A program made the position numbers and the translations under genes. A DNA stretch of 47,012 nt, taken from an uncultured Opitutia bacterium (GTDB lineage Bacteria > Verrucomicrobiota > Verrucomicrobiia > Opitutales > UBA953). Positions 10,061-18,590 of the stretch are shown here, piece by piece. Where the stretch lies: positions 1 through 47,012 of the forward strand of contig CAIOPO010000036.1 of assembly GCA_903860195.1 (NCBI GenBank), written 5' to 3'. The notes below the pieces were generated by a model that saw only the letters and a list, made by a program, of their open reading frames with translations, made no database searches and was not told the DNA's origin. The first letter of the stretch is position 1. The number at the start of each line of letters is the position of its first letter.

Positions 10061-10927
10061 ATGGCCACCCCGATGCGCCACGCCGCCCTTCTCCTGCTCT
10101 CCGCCGCGACCTTCGCGGCCGACGCGACCCCTCCTGCGAGGCCCTTGTGGAAGGGCGACGCCCCCGAGGGCGATGGGAAATTCTCCGACTCATCGAAGGC
10201 CCGCATCACGGTCCACCTGCCCGAGAAGCCCAACGGGGCCGCGATGGTCGTCTGTCCGGGCGGAGGTTACGCCATGCAGGTCATCGGACCGGAGGGGCAC
10301 GGCATCGCCCGATGGCTGAACGCCCAGGGCATCGCAGGGATCGTCCTCGAATACCGCCTGCCGGCCGGGCGGCCTTACGTGCCGCTGCTCGACGCCCAGC
10401 AGGCGATCCGCACGGTCCGCGCCAACGCCAAGGAATGGAAGGTGGACCCGGCCAAGGTCGGCATCATCGGCTTCTCCGCGGGCGGACATCTGGCGGCCTC
10501 GGCCACCGTGCACCATGCGACCATCGAGACCGGCGCGCCCGGAGCGGTCACCGGGCACTCCAGCAGGCCTGACTTCTCCATCCTCATCTACCCCGTCATC
10601 AGCATGGACGAAGGGGTGCACCGGGGCTCGAAGAAGAACCTCCTGGGCGAAAGTCCGTCCGATGCGCTGAGCGCGCGCTTCTCGCTCCACCGCCAAGTCA
10701 GCGCGTCCACGCCGCCGTCCTTCCTCGCGCACGCGGTCGACGACAAGACCGTGCCGGTCGAGAACAGCAGGATGTTCCACGAGGCCCAGAAGAAGGCCGG
10801 CGTTCCCAGCCGCCTGCTTGAGCCGGCGACGGGCGGCCATGGATTCAACCGCTACCAGGGGCCTTCCTGGGACGCCTGGCAGCGCGAATCCCTGGTCTGG
10901 CTCCGCGAGCGCGGCTTCATTCCCTGA
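10061..10927 (+). CDS. Exported alpha/beta hydrolase, acetyl-xylan-esterase-like (BD-FAE type)
   Basis: A 288-aa protein started at the ATG before a signal peptide (MATPMRHAALLLLSAATFAA); a second ATG at residue 5 is also possible. It has an oxyanion-loop segment VVCPGGGY (63-70), nucleophile elbow G137-F-S139-A-G-G, a likely acid Asp227/228 in HAVDDKTVP and catalytic His260 in GGHGF. This combination is that of small esterases that remove acetyl or feruloyl groups from plant polysaccharides. The real substrate is not visible from sequence. Its position among secreted carbohydrate-related proteins supports a role in glycan deacetylation. Confidence 0.85.
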   Translation: MATPMRHAALLLLSAATFAADATPPARPLWKGDAPEGDGKFSDSSKARITVHLPEKPNGAAMVVCPGGGYAMQVIGPEGHGIARWLNAQGIAGIVLEYRLPAGRPYVPLLDAQQAIRTVRANAKEWKVDPAKVGIIGFSAGGHLAASATVHHATIETGAPGAVTGHSSRPDFSILIYPVISMDEGVHRGSKKNLLGESPSDALSARFSLHRQVSASTPPSFLAHAVDDKTVPVENSRMFHEAQKKAGVPSRLLEPATGGHGFNRYQGPSWDAWQRESLVWLRERGFIP

Positions 10928-10975
10928 ACGGCTCCCTCCGCTTGTCTTTTGGGCGGGCCGCATCCACCGTGCGGC

Positions 10976-11767
10976 ATGGAGATCATCGTCATGGGATGCG
11001 GCACGTCGCAGGGAGTCCCCCTGCCCGCCCATGACAACCCCGGCCTGGACCTCAAGGAGCCGCGCAACTGGCGCACCCGGGCGAGCGTGCACGTGGTCAT
11101 CGAGGGGCACCATGTGCAGGTCGACGCCGCGCCGGAGTTCCGGCTGCAGTGCATCCACAACGGCATCCGGCAGGTCGACACCTTCATCCTGACGCACGGC
11201 CATGCCGACCACGTGCTGGGCATGGACGACCTGCGGCAGTTCTGCTCGAACCGGGAGGGCTGGGCGATTCCGGTGCATTCGACGCCGGTCGGACTGGAAC
11301 GGGTGCGCGCGGTCTTCCCCTACGCCCTGACGGAGCGCACGATGTCGGGCTACGTGGCCCTGACGCTCCACGAGATGGGCGGAGAACTCCTCCTTCCCGG
11401 CGGCGGCGTCGTGCGCTCGGCGCCGCTCCCTCACGGGCGGGAGGAGGTGCTGGGGCTGGTCTTCGAAGAGCCGTCCACCGGCGCCCGGTTCGCCTATTTC
11501 ACCGACTGCAAGGCGCTGACTCCGGAAGCCCGGGCCCTGGCGGCCGGCGCGGACCTGATGATCATCGACGCGCTCAGGCCCAACGCCCACCCGACACATC
11601 TGACGGTCGACGAGGCGCTGGCCGAGATCGACACGGTCCGGCCGAAGCGCGCGCTGCTCACCCACATGACCTATCAGGTGGGCTGGGCGGAATATTCCGC
11701 AAAGCTCGCCGGGCGTTCGCCCGAAACCGGGCTCTGCCACGACGGCATGCGAATCAGCCTGGGCTGA
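10976..11767 (+). CDS. PhnP-like metallo-beta-lactamase-fold hydrolase
   Basis: A 263-aa cytoplasmic protein (no signal peptide) started at the ATG giving MEIIVMGCGTSQGVP, the typical N-terminus of this family with its GTS-x-G-V-P motif. The metal site T73-H-G-H76-A-D78-H79 is intact, followed by GMDDLRQF. A further likely ligand is the Asp of YFTDCKALT, and LTHM near the C-terminus supplies another His. Related enzymes are phosphodiesterases acting on cyclic phosphates, such as PhnP on ribosyl cyclic phosphate. There are no C-P lyase genes nearby, so the precise role is open. Confidence 0.85.
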   Translation: MEIIVMGCGTSQGVPLPAHDNPGLDLKEPRNWRTRASVHVVIEGHHVQVDAAPEFRLQCIHNGIRQVDTFILTHGHADHVLGMDDLRQFCSNREGWAIPVHSTPVGLERVRAVFPYALTERTMSGYVALTLHEMGGELLLPGGGVVRSAPLPHGREEVLGLVFEEPSTGARFAYFTDCKALTPEARALAAGADLMIIDALRPNAHPTHLTVDEALAEIDTVRPKRALLTHMTYQVGWAEYSAKLAGRSPETGLCHDGMRISLG

Positions 11768-11814
11768 GGCGGTTTTAGGCTTCATCGGAGCGACGCGGCG
11801 GGCCACGATGCGGC

Positions 11815-12552
11815 ATGCGCCTCCTGCCGCTCCTGCCGCTGGCCTTCGCCGTCCGGCTCATGTCCGCCGAAACCGCCCCGGTCTGGTCGGAGGACTTCTC
11901 CGACCCTGCCGCCTTCGCGAAGAACTGGAAGCCGTACGGCTTCCTGGCTTCGGGGATCTCCGAAAAGTCGCCGCTTGGAAAGTCCGTCAGCGGCAAGGAC
12001 GCGCGTCCCGAATGGTGGTCGCTCTCCGAAGGCGCGCTCGTCGGCAGGAACATGGCGGAGGAGAAGCATCCTCCGGGCATCCGACGTGACGTCCAAGGGG
12101 CCGACCTCCGCGTCACCCTGCGCTTCAAGATCACGAAGGAAGGCATGCTCGGACTCAGTTTCGCCGGCCCCAACCGCGCCGTGGAACGGGACTTCAACGT
12201 CGGCGGCATCCATGTCCGCAGCTCGGGAGTCAGCGCGTGGGACAACGACGTCATGCACCCCAAGGACTCCCCGGAGGCGGCGGAGCTGAAGAAGAAGGGC
12301 GTGTGGAACCGCAAGTTCTTCTACGTCAAGACCGCCAAGACCGCCGTGGCTCCCGACGTCTGGCACGGACTCGTCGTCGAAATCCGGGGGCGTCGCCTGA
12401 CGGCCCACCTCGACGGCAAGGAGACGGTCGCCTTCGACACCGTCTGCGGCGACTGTCCCAAGCAGAACATCGGACTTCAGGCCGGCGGGACCAAGAAGGG
12501 CGACCCTTCCGTGCCCACCTGGGTCGATGACGTCAAAGTCGAGCGCCTTTGA
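11815..12552 (+). CDS. Exported protein with a concanavalin-like/DUF1080-like fold, function unknown
   Basis: A 245-aa protein with a signal peptide (cut near AFAVRLMSA). The body looks like a lectin-type jelly roll: WSEDFSD at the start, an internal LRVTLRFKITKEGMLGLSFAG strand pair, VWHGLVVEIRGRRLTAHLDG, and a terminal GLQAGG...WVDDVKVERL closing strand. This order is shared by DUF1080 (3-keto-glycoside hydrolase-related) and LamG-type domains. No catalytic residues can be assigned with confidence. A terminator separates it from ffh. Confidence 0.7.
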   Translation: MRLLPLLPLAFAVRLMSAETAPVWSEDFSDPAAFAKNWKPYGFLASGISEKSPLGKSVSGKDARPEWWSLSEGALVGRNMAEEKHPPGIRRDVQGADLRVTLRFKITKEGMLGLSFAGPNRAVERDFNVGGIHVRSSGVSAWDNDVMHPKDSPEAAELKKKGVWNRKFFYVKTAKTAVAPDVWHGLVVEIRGRRLTAHLDGKETVAFDTVCGDCPKQNIGLQAGGTKKGDPSVPTWVDDVKVERL

Positions 12553-12563
12553 GCTTCCGGATG

Positions 12564-12590
12564 AAGGGGCCTGACGCCCCTTCTTGCCTT
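12564..12590 (+). terminator. Hairpin terminator upstream of ffh
   Basis: AAGGGGC pairs with GCCCCTT around CTGAC, followed by CTTGCCTT. The stem is only 7 bp but GC-rich, and it begins 12 nt after the preceding stop. Confidence 0.6.
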
Positions 12591-12621
12591 CCTCACGGGA
12601 GTCCCTTCTGCTTCCCCTCCC

Positions 12622-13998
12622 GTGTTCGCCAACCTCACAGAGAAGCTGACCAAGGCCCTCCGCGACCTCCGCGGACTGTCCAAGCTGACCGAGGACAACG
12701 TCGCCCCTGCGCTCGCCGAAGTGCGTTCAGCGCTCATGTCGGCCGACGTCAACTTCAAGGTCGCCAAGGACTTCACTGAGCGGGTCAAGGCGGCCTGCCT
12801 GGGCCAGGCCGTGGTCGAATCCGTCAACCCCGGCCAGATGGCCGTCAAGATCGTCTCCGACGAGCTCACGAAGCTCCTCGGCGAGGGCGAACGCGCGATC
12901 GACCCCCGTCGCCCGCTCCGCGTCCTGCTGGTCGGACTCCAGGGCTCCGGCAAGACCACCAGCGCCGCCAAGCTCGCCAAGCACCTCGTGAAGAAGGAGG
13001 GCGTCAGGAAGCCTTCGCTCGTGGCCGCCGACCTGCGCCGCCCCGCGGCCATCGACCAGCTCGAGACCCTGGCGAAGAACGAGGGATTCGACTTCCGGGC
13101 CGACCGCTCCGCCTCCGACGTCGCCGCCATGGTGGGCCGACTGGTCAAGGAGGCCGAGTCCGCGGCCGCCGACCTGGTGATCGTCGACACCGCCGGACGG
13201 CTGCAGATCGACGCGGAGCTGATGGACGAGGTCCGGCGCGTCCGCGAGGCCTTCCAGCCGCACGAGGTGTTCCTCGTGGCCGACGCCGCGCTGGGCCAGC
13301 AGGCCGTCGACGTGGCGACCAAGTTCCACGCCTCGACCCCGCTGACCGGCATCATCCTGACCAAGCTCGACGGCGACGCGCGCGGCGGGGCCGCCCTCTC
13401 CATGAAGTCGGTGACCGGCGTCCCGATCCGCTACATGGGCACCGGGGAGAAGTCATCGGACTTCGACTCCTTCCACCCCGACCGCATGGCCCAGCGCATC
13501 CTGGGCATGGGCGACGTCGTCTCCCTGGTCGAGAAGGCCCAGGAGGTCGTCGACCAGAAGGAGGCGGAACGGCTGGCCGAGAAGATGCGCAAGGCCGACT
13601 TCGACCTGGAGGACTTCCTCTCGCAGATGCAGCAGATGAAGAAGATGGGGCCGCTCGGAGACATCATGAAGATGATGCCCGGCATGGGCGGCATCCAGGT
13701 CGGCGCGAAGGAGGAGAAGCACCTGGCCAAGACCGAGGCCATCGTGCTCTCGATGACCCGGAAGGAACGCCGCAACCCCGACGTCCTCAACGGCTCCCGC
13801 CGCCTGCGCATCGCGAAGGGCTCCGGCACGCAGGTCAGCGACGTGAACGCGCTCATCAAGCAGTTCTCCCAGATGCGCGAGATGATGCGCATGATGAAGG
13901 GCGGCAAGGGCAAGGAGCTGATGCGCCGGATGGGGCAGATGGGCGGCGGCCGCGGGGGCTTCCCCGGAGGCGGCTTCCCGGGCGGAGGGTTCCGCTGA
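12622..13998 (+). CDS. ffh: Signal recognition particle GTPase Ffh
   Basis: A 458-aa SRP54 homologue that binds signal peptides on ribosomes and, with 4.5S RNA and FtsY, delivers them to the membrane. The start is GTG, giving [18 protein letters not shown], the standard beginning. N domain about 1-95; G domain with GLQGSGKT (105-112), DTAGRLQID (189-197) and TKLDG (247-251); M domain from about 300, Met-rich with [19 protein letters not shown] and [23 protein letters not shown]. The C-terminus ends in a Gly-Phe-Pro repeat (GGGFPGGGF), seen in some members. The 4.5S RNA gene was not seen here. Confidence 0.97.
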   Translation: MFANLTEKLTKALRDLRGLSKLTEDNVAPALAEVRSALMSADVNFKVAKDFTERVKAACLGQAVVESVNPGQMAVKIVSDELTKLLGEGERAIDPRRPLRVLLVGLQGSGKTTSAAKLAKHLVKKEGVRKPSLVAADLRRPAAIDQLETLAKNEGFDFRADRSASDVAAMVGRLVKEAESAAADLVIVDTAGRLQIDAELMDEVRRVREAFQPHEVFLVADAALGQQAVDVATKFHASTPLTGIILTKLDGDARGGAALSMKSVTGVPIRYMGTGEKSSDFDSFHPDRMAQRILGMGDVVSLVEKAQEVVDQKEAERLAEKMRKADFDLEDFLSQMQQMKKMGPLGDIMKMMPGMGGIQVGAKEEKHLAKTEAIVLSMTRKERRNPDVLNGSRRLRIAKGSGTQVSDVNALIKQFSQMREMMRMMKGGKGKELMRRMGQMGGGRGGFPGGGFPGGGFR

Positions 13999-14002
13999 AG
14001 CC

Positions 14003-14611
14003 ATGTCCGCGATGATCCCTTTCGACCCCGCCCTGCTCTCCCGGCCGGGCTGGATCTTCGACTGCGACGGCACCTTGGCCGCCTCGATGTGGATCCACCA
14101 CCGCAGCTGGACGCACATCGTGAGCAAGCAGCTCGGGCGCCCCTTCGACTTCCCTTGGCCGCTTTTCTGCTCCATGGGCGGCCTGTCGGCCGTCGACACC
14201 TGCAAGCGCCTCAAGGCCGAGTACGGCTTCGACCTCGACGTCGAGCGGCTGCTCGCCGACGGCCATGAATTCCTCGAGGAACACCTGGAGAAGGACGTCA
14301 CCGCCCGCGCCGAGGTCGTCGCCGTCGTGCACCATGTCCGCGGCCTCGGCCATCGGACGGCCGTGGCCTCCGCCGGCCGCAAGGCCCACGTGCACACGAC
14401 CCTCAACCGGATCGACGTCGCGCACCTCTTCGACGCGATCATCACCGCCGAGGACGTCGCGCGTTCGAAGCCGCACCCTGACCTCTTCCTGGCCGCGGCG
14501 GACCGCCTCGGGCTGAAGCCGGCCGACTGCGTCGTCATCGAAGACAGCCCGCGCGGCAAGGAGGCCGCCGACGCCGCCGGGATGCCGTGCATCTTGGTGG
14601 AGCCGGCATAG
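14003..14611 (+). CDS. HAD-superfamily phosphatase, beta-phosphoglucomutase-like subfamily IA
   Basis: A 202-aa protein starting 4 nt after ffh, so probably in the same transcript. HAD motif I is D20-C-D22-G-T, with Asp20 the nucleophile; motif II lies in VASAGRK (Ser); motif III Lys in RSKPHPD; motif IV in VIEDSPRG. The cap region (about residues 30-95) is helical as in phosphoglucomutase-like HAD enzymes. A phosphoglycolate- or sugar-phosphate phosphatase is plausible, but the substrate cannot be read from the sequence. Its stop lies 10 nt before the left inverted repeat of the four-helix-bundle cassette. Confidence 0.88.
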   Translation: MSAMIPFDPALLSRPGWIFDCDGTLAASMWIHHRSWTHIVSKQLGRPFDFPWPLFCSMGGLSAVDTCKRLKAEYGFDLDVERLLADGHEFLEEHLEKDVTARAEVVAVVHHVRGLGHRTAVASAGRKAHVHTTLNRIDVAHLFDAIITAEDVARSKPHPDLFLAAADRLGLKPADCVVIEDSPRGKEAADAAGMPCILVEPA

Positions 14612-14620
14612 GCCTACAGA

Positions 14621-14649
14621 GGGGGCACGTGGGCACGGTGACACGTGGA
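14621..14649 (+). repeat. Left 29-bp terminal inverted repeat of the four-helix-bundle cassette
   Basis: Starts GGGGGCACGTGGGCACGGTG and continues with ACACGTGGA. It contains two CACGTG palindromes flanking CACGGTG, so the arm is itself an internally repetitive array of CACG/CGTG units. It differs from the complement of the right arm at one base (G for A at the twelfth position). Confidence 0.9.
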
Positions 14650-14750
14650 TTTGGGGGAAGTTAGCAAAGGAATCCCTTAGCGCAGGATAGGGATTCAGTG
14701 TGCGATGAAAGCGGTGATTTGAATCCGCCCAAGACACAACATGGGCGGCG

Positions 14751-15149
14751 ATGAATGCCCCCAAGCCGCTCGGAAAGGTTAACTCCTATCGTGACCTCGT
14801 CGTCTGGCAGAAAGCGCGGTCGCTCGCGACCGAAGCCTATCGCCTATGCATGACCCCGTCCTTCGAACGACATCGCGGGCTTTCGGATCAGATCATGCGT
14901 TCGGCACTCTCGATCCCTTCGAACATCGCCGAAGGCGACGAACGAGGGACTAATAAAGACGCCCTGCGCTTCCTCCTGATCGCCCGAGGCTCACTCGCTG
15001 AACTCGAGACACAGCTGAGCATCGCCGAAGCCATCGGCATCATCCCCCGGCACATGGTGGGCCAAATAGCGGCGCAGCTTGACGAAGTCGCGCGCCTGCT
15101 GGGCGGCACCATCAAGATGCGTAAAGCAAGAGAGGATGAGGGAGAGTAA
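14751..15149 (+). CDS. Four-helix-bundle protein of the S23/intervening-sequence family
   Basis: A 132-aa protein with the family's hallmark segments: SYRDLVVWQKARSLATEAYR near the N-terminus, then LSDQIMRSALSIPSNIAEG and a third helix ALRFLLIARGSLAELETQL. The family was first known from open frames inside 23S rRNA intervening sequences and is structurally related to the Avd accessory proteins of diversity-generating retroelements; its members are basic and thought to bind nucleic acid. Here it is not in an rRNA gene and no reverse transcriptase is near. It is enclosed by inverted repeats; a 7-bp hairpin (AATCCCT/AGGGATT, 14671-14695) lies in its leader. The molecular role is unknown. Confidence 0.85.
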   Translation: MNAPKPLGKVNSYRDLVVWQKARSLATEAYRLCMTPSFERHRGLSDQIMRSALSIPSNIAEGDERGTNKDALRFLLIARGSLAELETQLSIAEAIGIIPRHMVGQIAAQLDEVARLLGGTIKMRKAREDEGE

Positions 15150-15181
15150 CCTCCTCCCTCATCCCCTTCATCTGCCCCGTG

Positions 15182-15210
15182 TCCACGTGTCACCGTGTCC
15201 ACGTGCCCCC
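15182..15210 (-). repeat. Right 29-bp terminal inverted repeat of the four-helix-bundle cassette
   Basis: Complement of the left arm at 28 of 29 positions, ending in ACGTGCCCCC. It lies 9 nt from the convergent aminotransferase stop, 32 nt after the four-helix-bundle stop. Confidence 0.9.
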
Positions 15211-15219
15211 TGACTGAAG

Positions 15220-16410
15220 TTACTTCTTCAGCTTGGCACAGAAACGAGCCAAGCGCTCGAGGCCCTGGGCGATCACCTTGTCAGAGGTCGCGTAGCTGAG
15301 GCGGATGTAGCCTTCGGAACCGAACGCGGAACCGGGGACGACGGCCATCAGTTCTTCCTCGAGGAGGCGATCGGCGAACTGCGCGGAGGTCAGGCCGAAG
15401 GACTTGATGTTCGGGAAGAGGTAGAAGGCGCCCTGCGAACGGTAGCAGGTCAGGCCGGGGATGGCGTTGAGGCCGGCGAGGAGGTTGAGGCGGCGCTTGT
15501 CGAAGACGGCTCCCATCTCGGCGAGGGAGGCCTTGGCCTTATCGGGGTGCTGGTGGACGGCGAGGGCGCCGAACTGGGCGAAGGTGGTGGCGTTGGATGA
15601 GATCTGGCTCTGCAGATCGGCCACGGCGGCGGCGAGGGCCTTGTCGGAGGCGACAAGGGTGCCGAGGCGCCAGCCGGTCATGGAGTAGCTCTTGGCGTAG
15701 CCGGAGACGGTGATGGTCAGGCGGGCGGCTTCGGGTGAGAAGGTCGCCGGGCTGCAGGTGGTCTGGCCGTCGTAGACGAGGTTCTCGTAGATCTCGTCGG
15801 ACATGATCCAGACATTGGCCTTCACGCAGATGGCCACCAGGGCCTCGAGCTCGGCGCGGGAATAGACGGCGCCGGTCGGATTGGACGGACTGTTGATGAT
15901 GACCATCCGCGTCCTCGGGGTCAGCGCGGCGGTCAGCTGGGCCGGGGTGATCTTGAAGCCGGTGACGTCCTCGGCGTTGACGAAGACGGGCTTGCCGCCC
16001 GCGAGCTTCACCATCTCGGGGTAGCTCACCCAATAGGGGGCGGGGATGACCACTTCGTCACCGGCGCTGATGGTGGCGAGGATGGCGAGGTAGCAGGACA
16101 TCTTGCCGCCCGGCGAGACGACGACGTTGGCGTCGGCTATGCCGGTAAAGCCGCGACGGGCGTAGTCTTCGGCGATGGCCTTGCGGAGGGCGGGGATGCC
16201 GGGCGTGGGAGCGTACTTGGTCTGTCCGTCGGCCAGGGCCTTGGCGCACGCGTCCTTGACGAACTGCGGCGTGTCGAAGTCGGGCTCACCCACGCCGAAA
16301 CCGACGACGTCCTTGCCCTCGGCCTTCAGCTTCTTGGCCTTCGCGTCCACGGCGAGGGTCGGAGAGGGGGCGACATTGCGGGCCCAGGAGGAGAGAGCGG
16401 GATTCGACAT
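15220..16410 (-). CDS. Class I aminotransferase, aspartate aminotransferase type
   Basis: A 396-aa PLP enzyme started at the ATG giving [13 protein letters not shown]; a TTG four codons earlier is less likely. The fold-type I signatures are NSPSNPTG (173-180), [11 protein letters not shown], and the PLP-binding lysine K240 in [15 protein letters not shown]; a C-terminal IRLSYA segment provides the carboxylate-binding Arg. Length and motifs fit the Igamma aspartate/prephenate aminotransferase group, which transfers amino groups between aspartate and 2-oxoglutarate or prephenate. Exact specificity is not determinable. A TTGCCA sits 41 nt upstream of the ATG in a -35 position. Confidence 0.92.
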   Translation of the reverse strand: MSNPALSSWARNVAPSPTLAVDAKAKKLKAEGKDVVGFGVGEPDFDTPQFVKDACAKALADGQTKYAPTPGIPALRKAIAEDYARRGFTGIADANVVVSPGGKMSCYLAILATISAGDEVVIPAPYWVSYPEMVKLAGGKPVFVNAEDVTGFKITPAQLTAALTPRTRMVIINSPSNPTGAVYSRAELEALVAICVKANVWIMSDEIYENLVYDGQTTCSPATFSPEAARLTITVSGYAKSYSMTGWRLGTLVASDKALAAAVADLQSQISSNATTFAQFGALAVHQHPDKAKASLAEMGAVFDKRRLNLLAGLNAIPGLTCYRSQGAFYLFPNIKSFGLTSAQFADRLLEEELMAVVPGSAFGSEGYIRLSYATSDKVIAQGLERLARFCAKLKK

Positions 16411-16463
16411 GGCGGAAGCCAAGACGCAAAGGACTCCCGACTGATTGGCAAGACTGAGTAAAA

Positions 16464-16569
16464 GGGCCAGGGCCAGGGACAGGGCTAGGGCTAGTCAAAG
16501 GAAGCCGACGCCAACTGACTTGGACATTCCTCTTAGCGTCTAACCCTGGCCCTAGCCCAAGCTCTGGCC
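16464..16569. repeat. Intergenic inverted repeat with degenerate GGGCCA-like units (copy 2)
   Basis: The left arm (16464-16494) reads GGGCCAGGGCCAGGGACAGG and continues with two GGGCTA units. The right arm (16542-16569) begins AACCCTGGCCCTAGCCC. The 47-nt spacer is unrelated to the spacer of copy 1 at 2966-3080, while the arms are clearly of the same kind. It lies 21 nt past the stop of the minus-strand membrane-protein gene and upstream of the aminotransferase gene. Confidence 0.7.
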
Positions 16570-16590
16570 TCATCTGACTCGCTCCGCGGA

Positions 16591-17043
16591 TCAGACGTCA
16601 ATGACGTCCTCCGGCTTCTCCTTGGCCTTGGTGCGGGCCTCCTGGGCGCGGCGGAGAGGGCGGAACTGGTCGATGCCAAGGGCGGAGGAGATGAACCAGG
16701 ACGTGAGCGAGATCGTCAGGGTGGCCCAGGCCCACCGCTTCACATGGAAGTCGGAGATCAGGCTGTCCGTCAGGTACAGGATGGCGCCGTTGGCGAAGAA
16801 CAGCACGAGATAGGCCCCGAGACCGAGCGTAAGAATGAGCAGGGGCAGGGACACGACCATGAGCACCATCTGGATGATCGGACGGAGGAAGGAATTGAAG
16901 ACGCCGAGCACCACGGCGATCACGACGAGGGTCGAGACACGGTCGCCGTAGGAGAGGAAGCCGAAGGCGGCCGCCACGGCCACCCCGATGGCCAGCGAGG
17001 CCCACTCGAGAATCAGCACGCCCAGACGGCGGATGGGTTCCAT
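16591..17043 (-). CDS. Four-helix membrane protein of the phage-holin IV superfamily (YvlD-like)
   Basis: A 150-aa protein with four predicted membrane helices: about 8-30, 36-58 (with FNSFLRPIIQ), 60-88 and 105-125. The motif N-x-x-LRPI followed by a Leu-rich helix is diagnostic for this small family, often labelled phage holin family protein, though it is chromosomal and not evidently phage-related. The C-terminal tail (about 128-150) is charged and cytoplasmic. It sits 42 nt downstream of phoU and may be the last gene of the pst transcript. Function unknown. Confidence 0.8.
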   Translation of the reverse strand: MEPIRRLGVLILEWASLAIGVAVAAAFGFLSYGDRVSTLVVIAVVLGVFNSFLRPIIQMVLMVVSLPLLILTLGLGAYLVLFFANGAILYLTDSLISDFHVKRWAWATLTISLTSWFISSALGIDQFRPLRRAQEARTKAKEKPEDVIDV

Positions 17044-17085
17044 CCCGCCATCATGGGCGACGGCCGGCCGCCGGACAAGGCCGAT

Positions 17086-17739
17086 TCAGCGGGCGTGGCG
17101 CACGTCCTCCCCGGAGGTCAGGAAGATGACCTGCTCGGCGATGTTCTTCGAATGGTCGCCGATGCGCTCGAGGGCCTTGGAGATGAAGATCAGCTCGACG
17201 TGGGAGGCGGACACCTTCGCGCTGTCTCCGGAGGCGCCGAACAGCCGCTCGTAGTTCCTCCGGTTGAGCGCGTCGACCTCGCGGTCCCGCTCGATGACCG
17301 AGCGCGCCTTGGCGACGTCGCCCTCGATGAAGCTATCGATGGCCATGCGGAGCAGCTCGCAGGCCAGCCGTCCCTCGTCGGGCACGTGGAGCAGGTCCTT
17401 GAGCGGTCCGCGTTCCGAGATGACCATGCAGCGCTTGGCGATGACCGAGGCCTCGTCGGCGATGCGCTCGAGGTCGTGCCCGATGTCACGGGCGGCGAGG
17501 AGCAGTCGCACGTCGCTGCCCATCGGGCCGAAGAGCGTGAGGTAGCGCATGATTTCGCGGTCGACCCGCTTCTCAAGCTCGTCGACGCGGTCGTCCATGC
17601 CGCGGACCTGGAGCGCGAGGGCGTCGTCGCCGTCCTCCAGCGCGCGGAGGACCATGCGGGTCATGTCAAGCGAGCGCTCACCCATCAGGATGAGGTCGTC
17701 CCGCAGCTGGCGGAGTTCGTCGTGGAAGAAGCGTTGCAT
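17086..17739 (-). CDS. phoU: Phosphate-specific transport regulator PhoU
   Basis: A 217-aa all-helical protein consisting of two PhoU repeats, each a three-helix bundle with conserved acidic metal-binding residues (LEKRVDREI and DIGHDLERIAD in the first; RDREVDALNR and ALERIGDHSKNIAEQ in the second). PhoU links the Pst transporter to the PhoR sensor and restrains phosphate uptake when phosphate is ample. It follows pstB by 19 nt in the same direction. No phoB/phoR genes are in the window. Confidence 0.95.
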   Translation of the reverse strand: MQRFFHDELRQLRDDLILMGERSLDMTRMVLRALEDGDDALALQVRGMDDRVDELEKRVDREIMRYLTLFGPMGSDVRLLLAARDIGHDLERIADEASVIAKRCMVISERGPLKDLLHVPDEGRLACELLRMAIDSFIEGDVAKARSVIERDREVDALNRRNYERLFGASGDSAKVSASHVELIFISKALERIGDHSKNIAEQVIFLTSGEDVRHAR

Positions 17740-17758
17740 GGCGTTGGGTGGCGGGAAA

Positions 17759-18580
17759 TCAGCCGAAGCGGCCGGAGATGTAGGCCTCCGTCTGCGCCTG
17801 GGAGGGGTTCATGAAGATCTTCTCCGTGGTATCATACTCGACGAGCTTGCCGAGATAGAAGAAGGCCGTGCGGTCGGAGACGCGCGCCGCCTGCTGCATG
17901 GAGTGGGTGACGATGACGATGGTGAACTGCACCTTGAGCTCATGGATCAGCTCCTCGATCTTGCCGGTGGCGATCGGGTCGAGGGCCGAGCAGGGTTCGT
18001 CCATCAGCAGGATCTCGGGACGGTTGGCGATGGCGCGGGCGATGCAGAGGCGCTGCATCTGGCCGCCGGAGAGCCCGAGCGCGTTGTCGTCGAGCCGGTC
18101 CTTCACCTCGTCCCAGAGCGCGGCCTTGCGGAGCGAAGTCTCGCAGGCCTCCTCGAGGGCACCGCGGTCGGTCACCCCCACCACGCGGAGGGCGTAGACG
18201 ACATTCTCGAAGATCGACTTGGGGAAGGGGTTGGACTTCTGGAAGACCATGCCCACCCGGCGGCGGAGGGAGATGACCTCGAGGCCGGGATCGTAGATGG
18301 AACGCCCCTTGATGAGAATGTCACCCTCGTGCCGTACGCCGTCGATGAGGTCGTTCATCCGGTTCAGGTTGCGCAGCAGGGTGGACTTGCCGCAGCCCGA
18401 GGGGCCGATGAAGGCGACCACCTGGCGCTCGGGGATGTCGAGAGTCATGCCGTCGAGGGCCTTCTTGTCGCCGTACCAGAATCCGAAGTCGCGGATGCTG
18501 ATGAAGTCCTTGCGTCCGTCGTTCTCGGCGGCCGGGCGGACCTTGATGCGGGCTGGGGTGGGGGCGGTCATGGTGGGCAT
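17759..18580 (-). CDS. pstB: Phosphate ABC transporter ATPase PstB
   Basis: A 273-aa ABC ATPase with Walker [10 protein letters not shown] (59-67), signature [14 protein letters not shown], Walker [14 protein letters not shown] and a switch His in [13 protein letters not shown]. The phrase [19 protein letters not shown] is typical of PstB. It energises phosphate import through PstC/PstA at the inner membrane. The first 22 residues, before the conserved start of the ATPase domain, are a short non-conserved extension; Met4 is an alternative start. Confidence 0.97.
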   Translation of the reverse strand: MPTMTAPTPARIKVRPAAENDGRKDFISIRDFGFWYGDKKALDGMTLDIPERQVVAFIGPSGCGKSTLLRNLNRMNDLIDGVRHEGDILIKGRSIYDPGLEVISLRRRVGMVFQKSNPFPKSIFENVVYALRVVGVTDRGALEEACETSLRKAALWDEVKDRLDDNALGLSGGQMQRLCIARAIANRPEILLMDEPCSALDPIATGKIEELIHELKVQFTIVIVTHSMQQAARVSDRTAFFYLGKLVEYDTTEKIFMNPSQAQTEAYISGRFG

Positions 18581-18590
18581 CGTTTGAAGT

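Larger units (their letters stand above)
14621..15210. mobile_element. Putative minimal mobile cassette: four-helix-bundle gene between 29-bp inverted repeats
   Basis: A 590-bp unit bounded by 29-bp ends that are inverted complements at 28 of 29 positions and carry a single gene on the plus strand. It fills the space between two convergent housekeeping genes, 10 nt after the HAD stop and 9 nt before the aminotransferase stop. The DNA inside is visibly poorer in G+C than the neighbours. No transposase is present, and no target-site duplication is seen at the outer edges. Mobility is inference; a non-mobile stem-forming structure is the alternative. Confidence 0.55.

Noticed and set aside
14621-15210. 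Diversity-generating retroelement
   Set aside because: The four-helix-bundle protein is Avd-like, but no reverse transcriptase, template repeat or variable repeat is present in the window.
14611-15222. Target-site duplication at the cassette edges
   Set aside because: The bases just outside the two 29-bp ends (CTACAGA on the left, TGACTGA on the right) do not form a direct repeat.
16591-17043. Prophage remnant because of the holin label
   Set aside because: The family name is historical; there are no other phage genes, and the neighbours are housekeeping pst genes.
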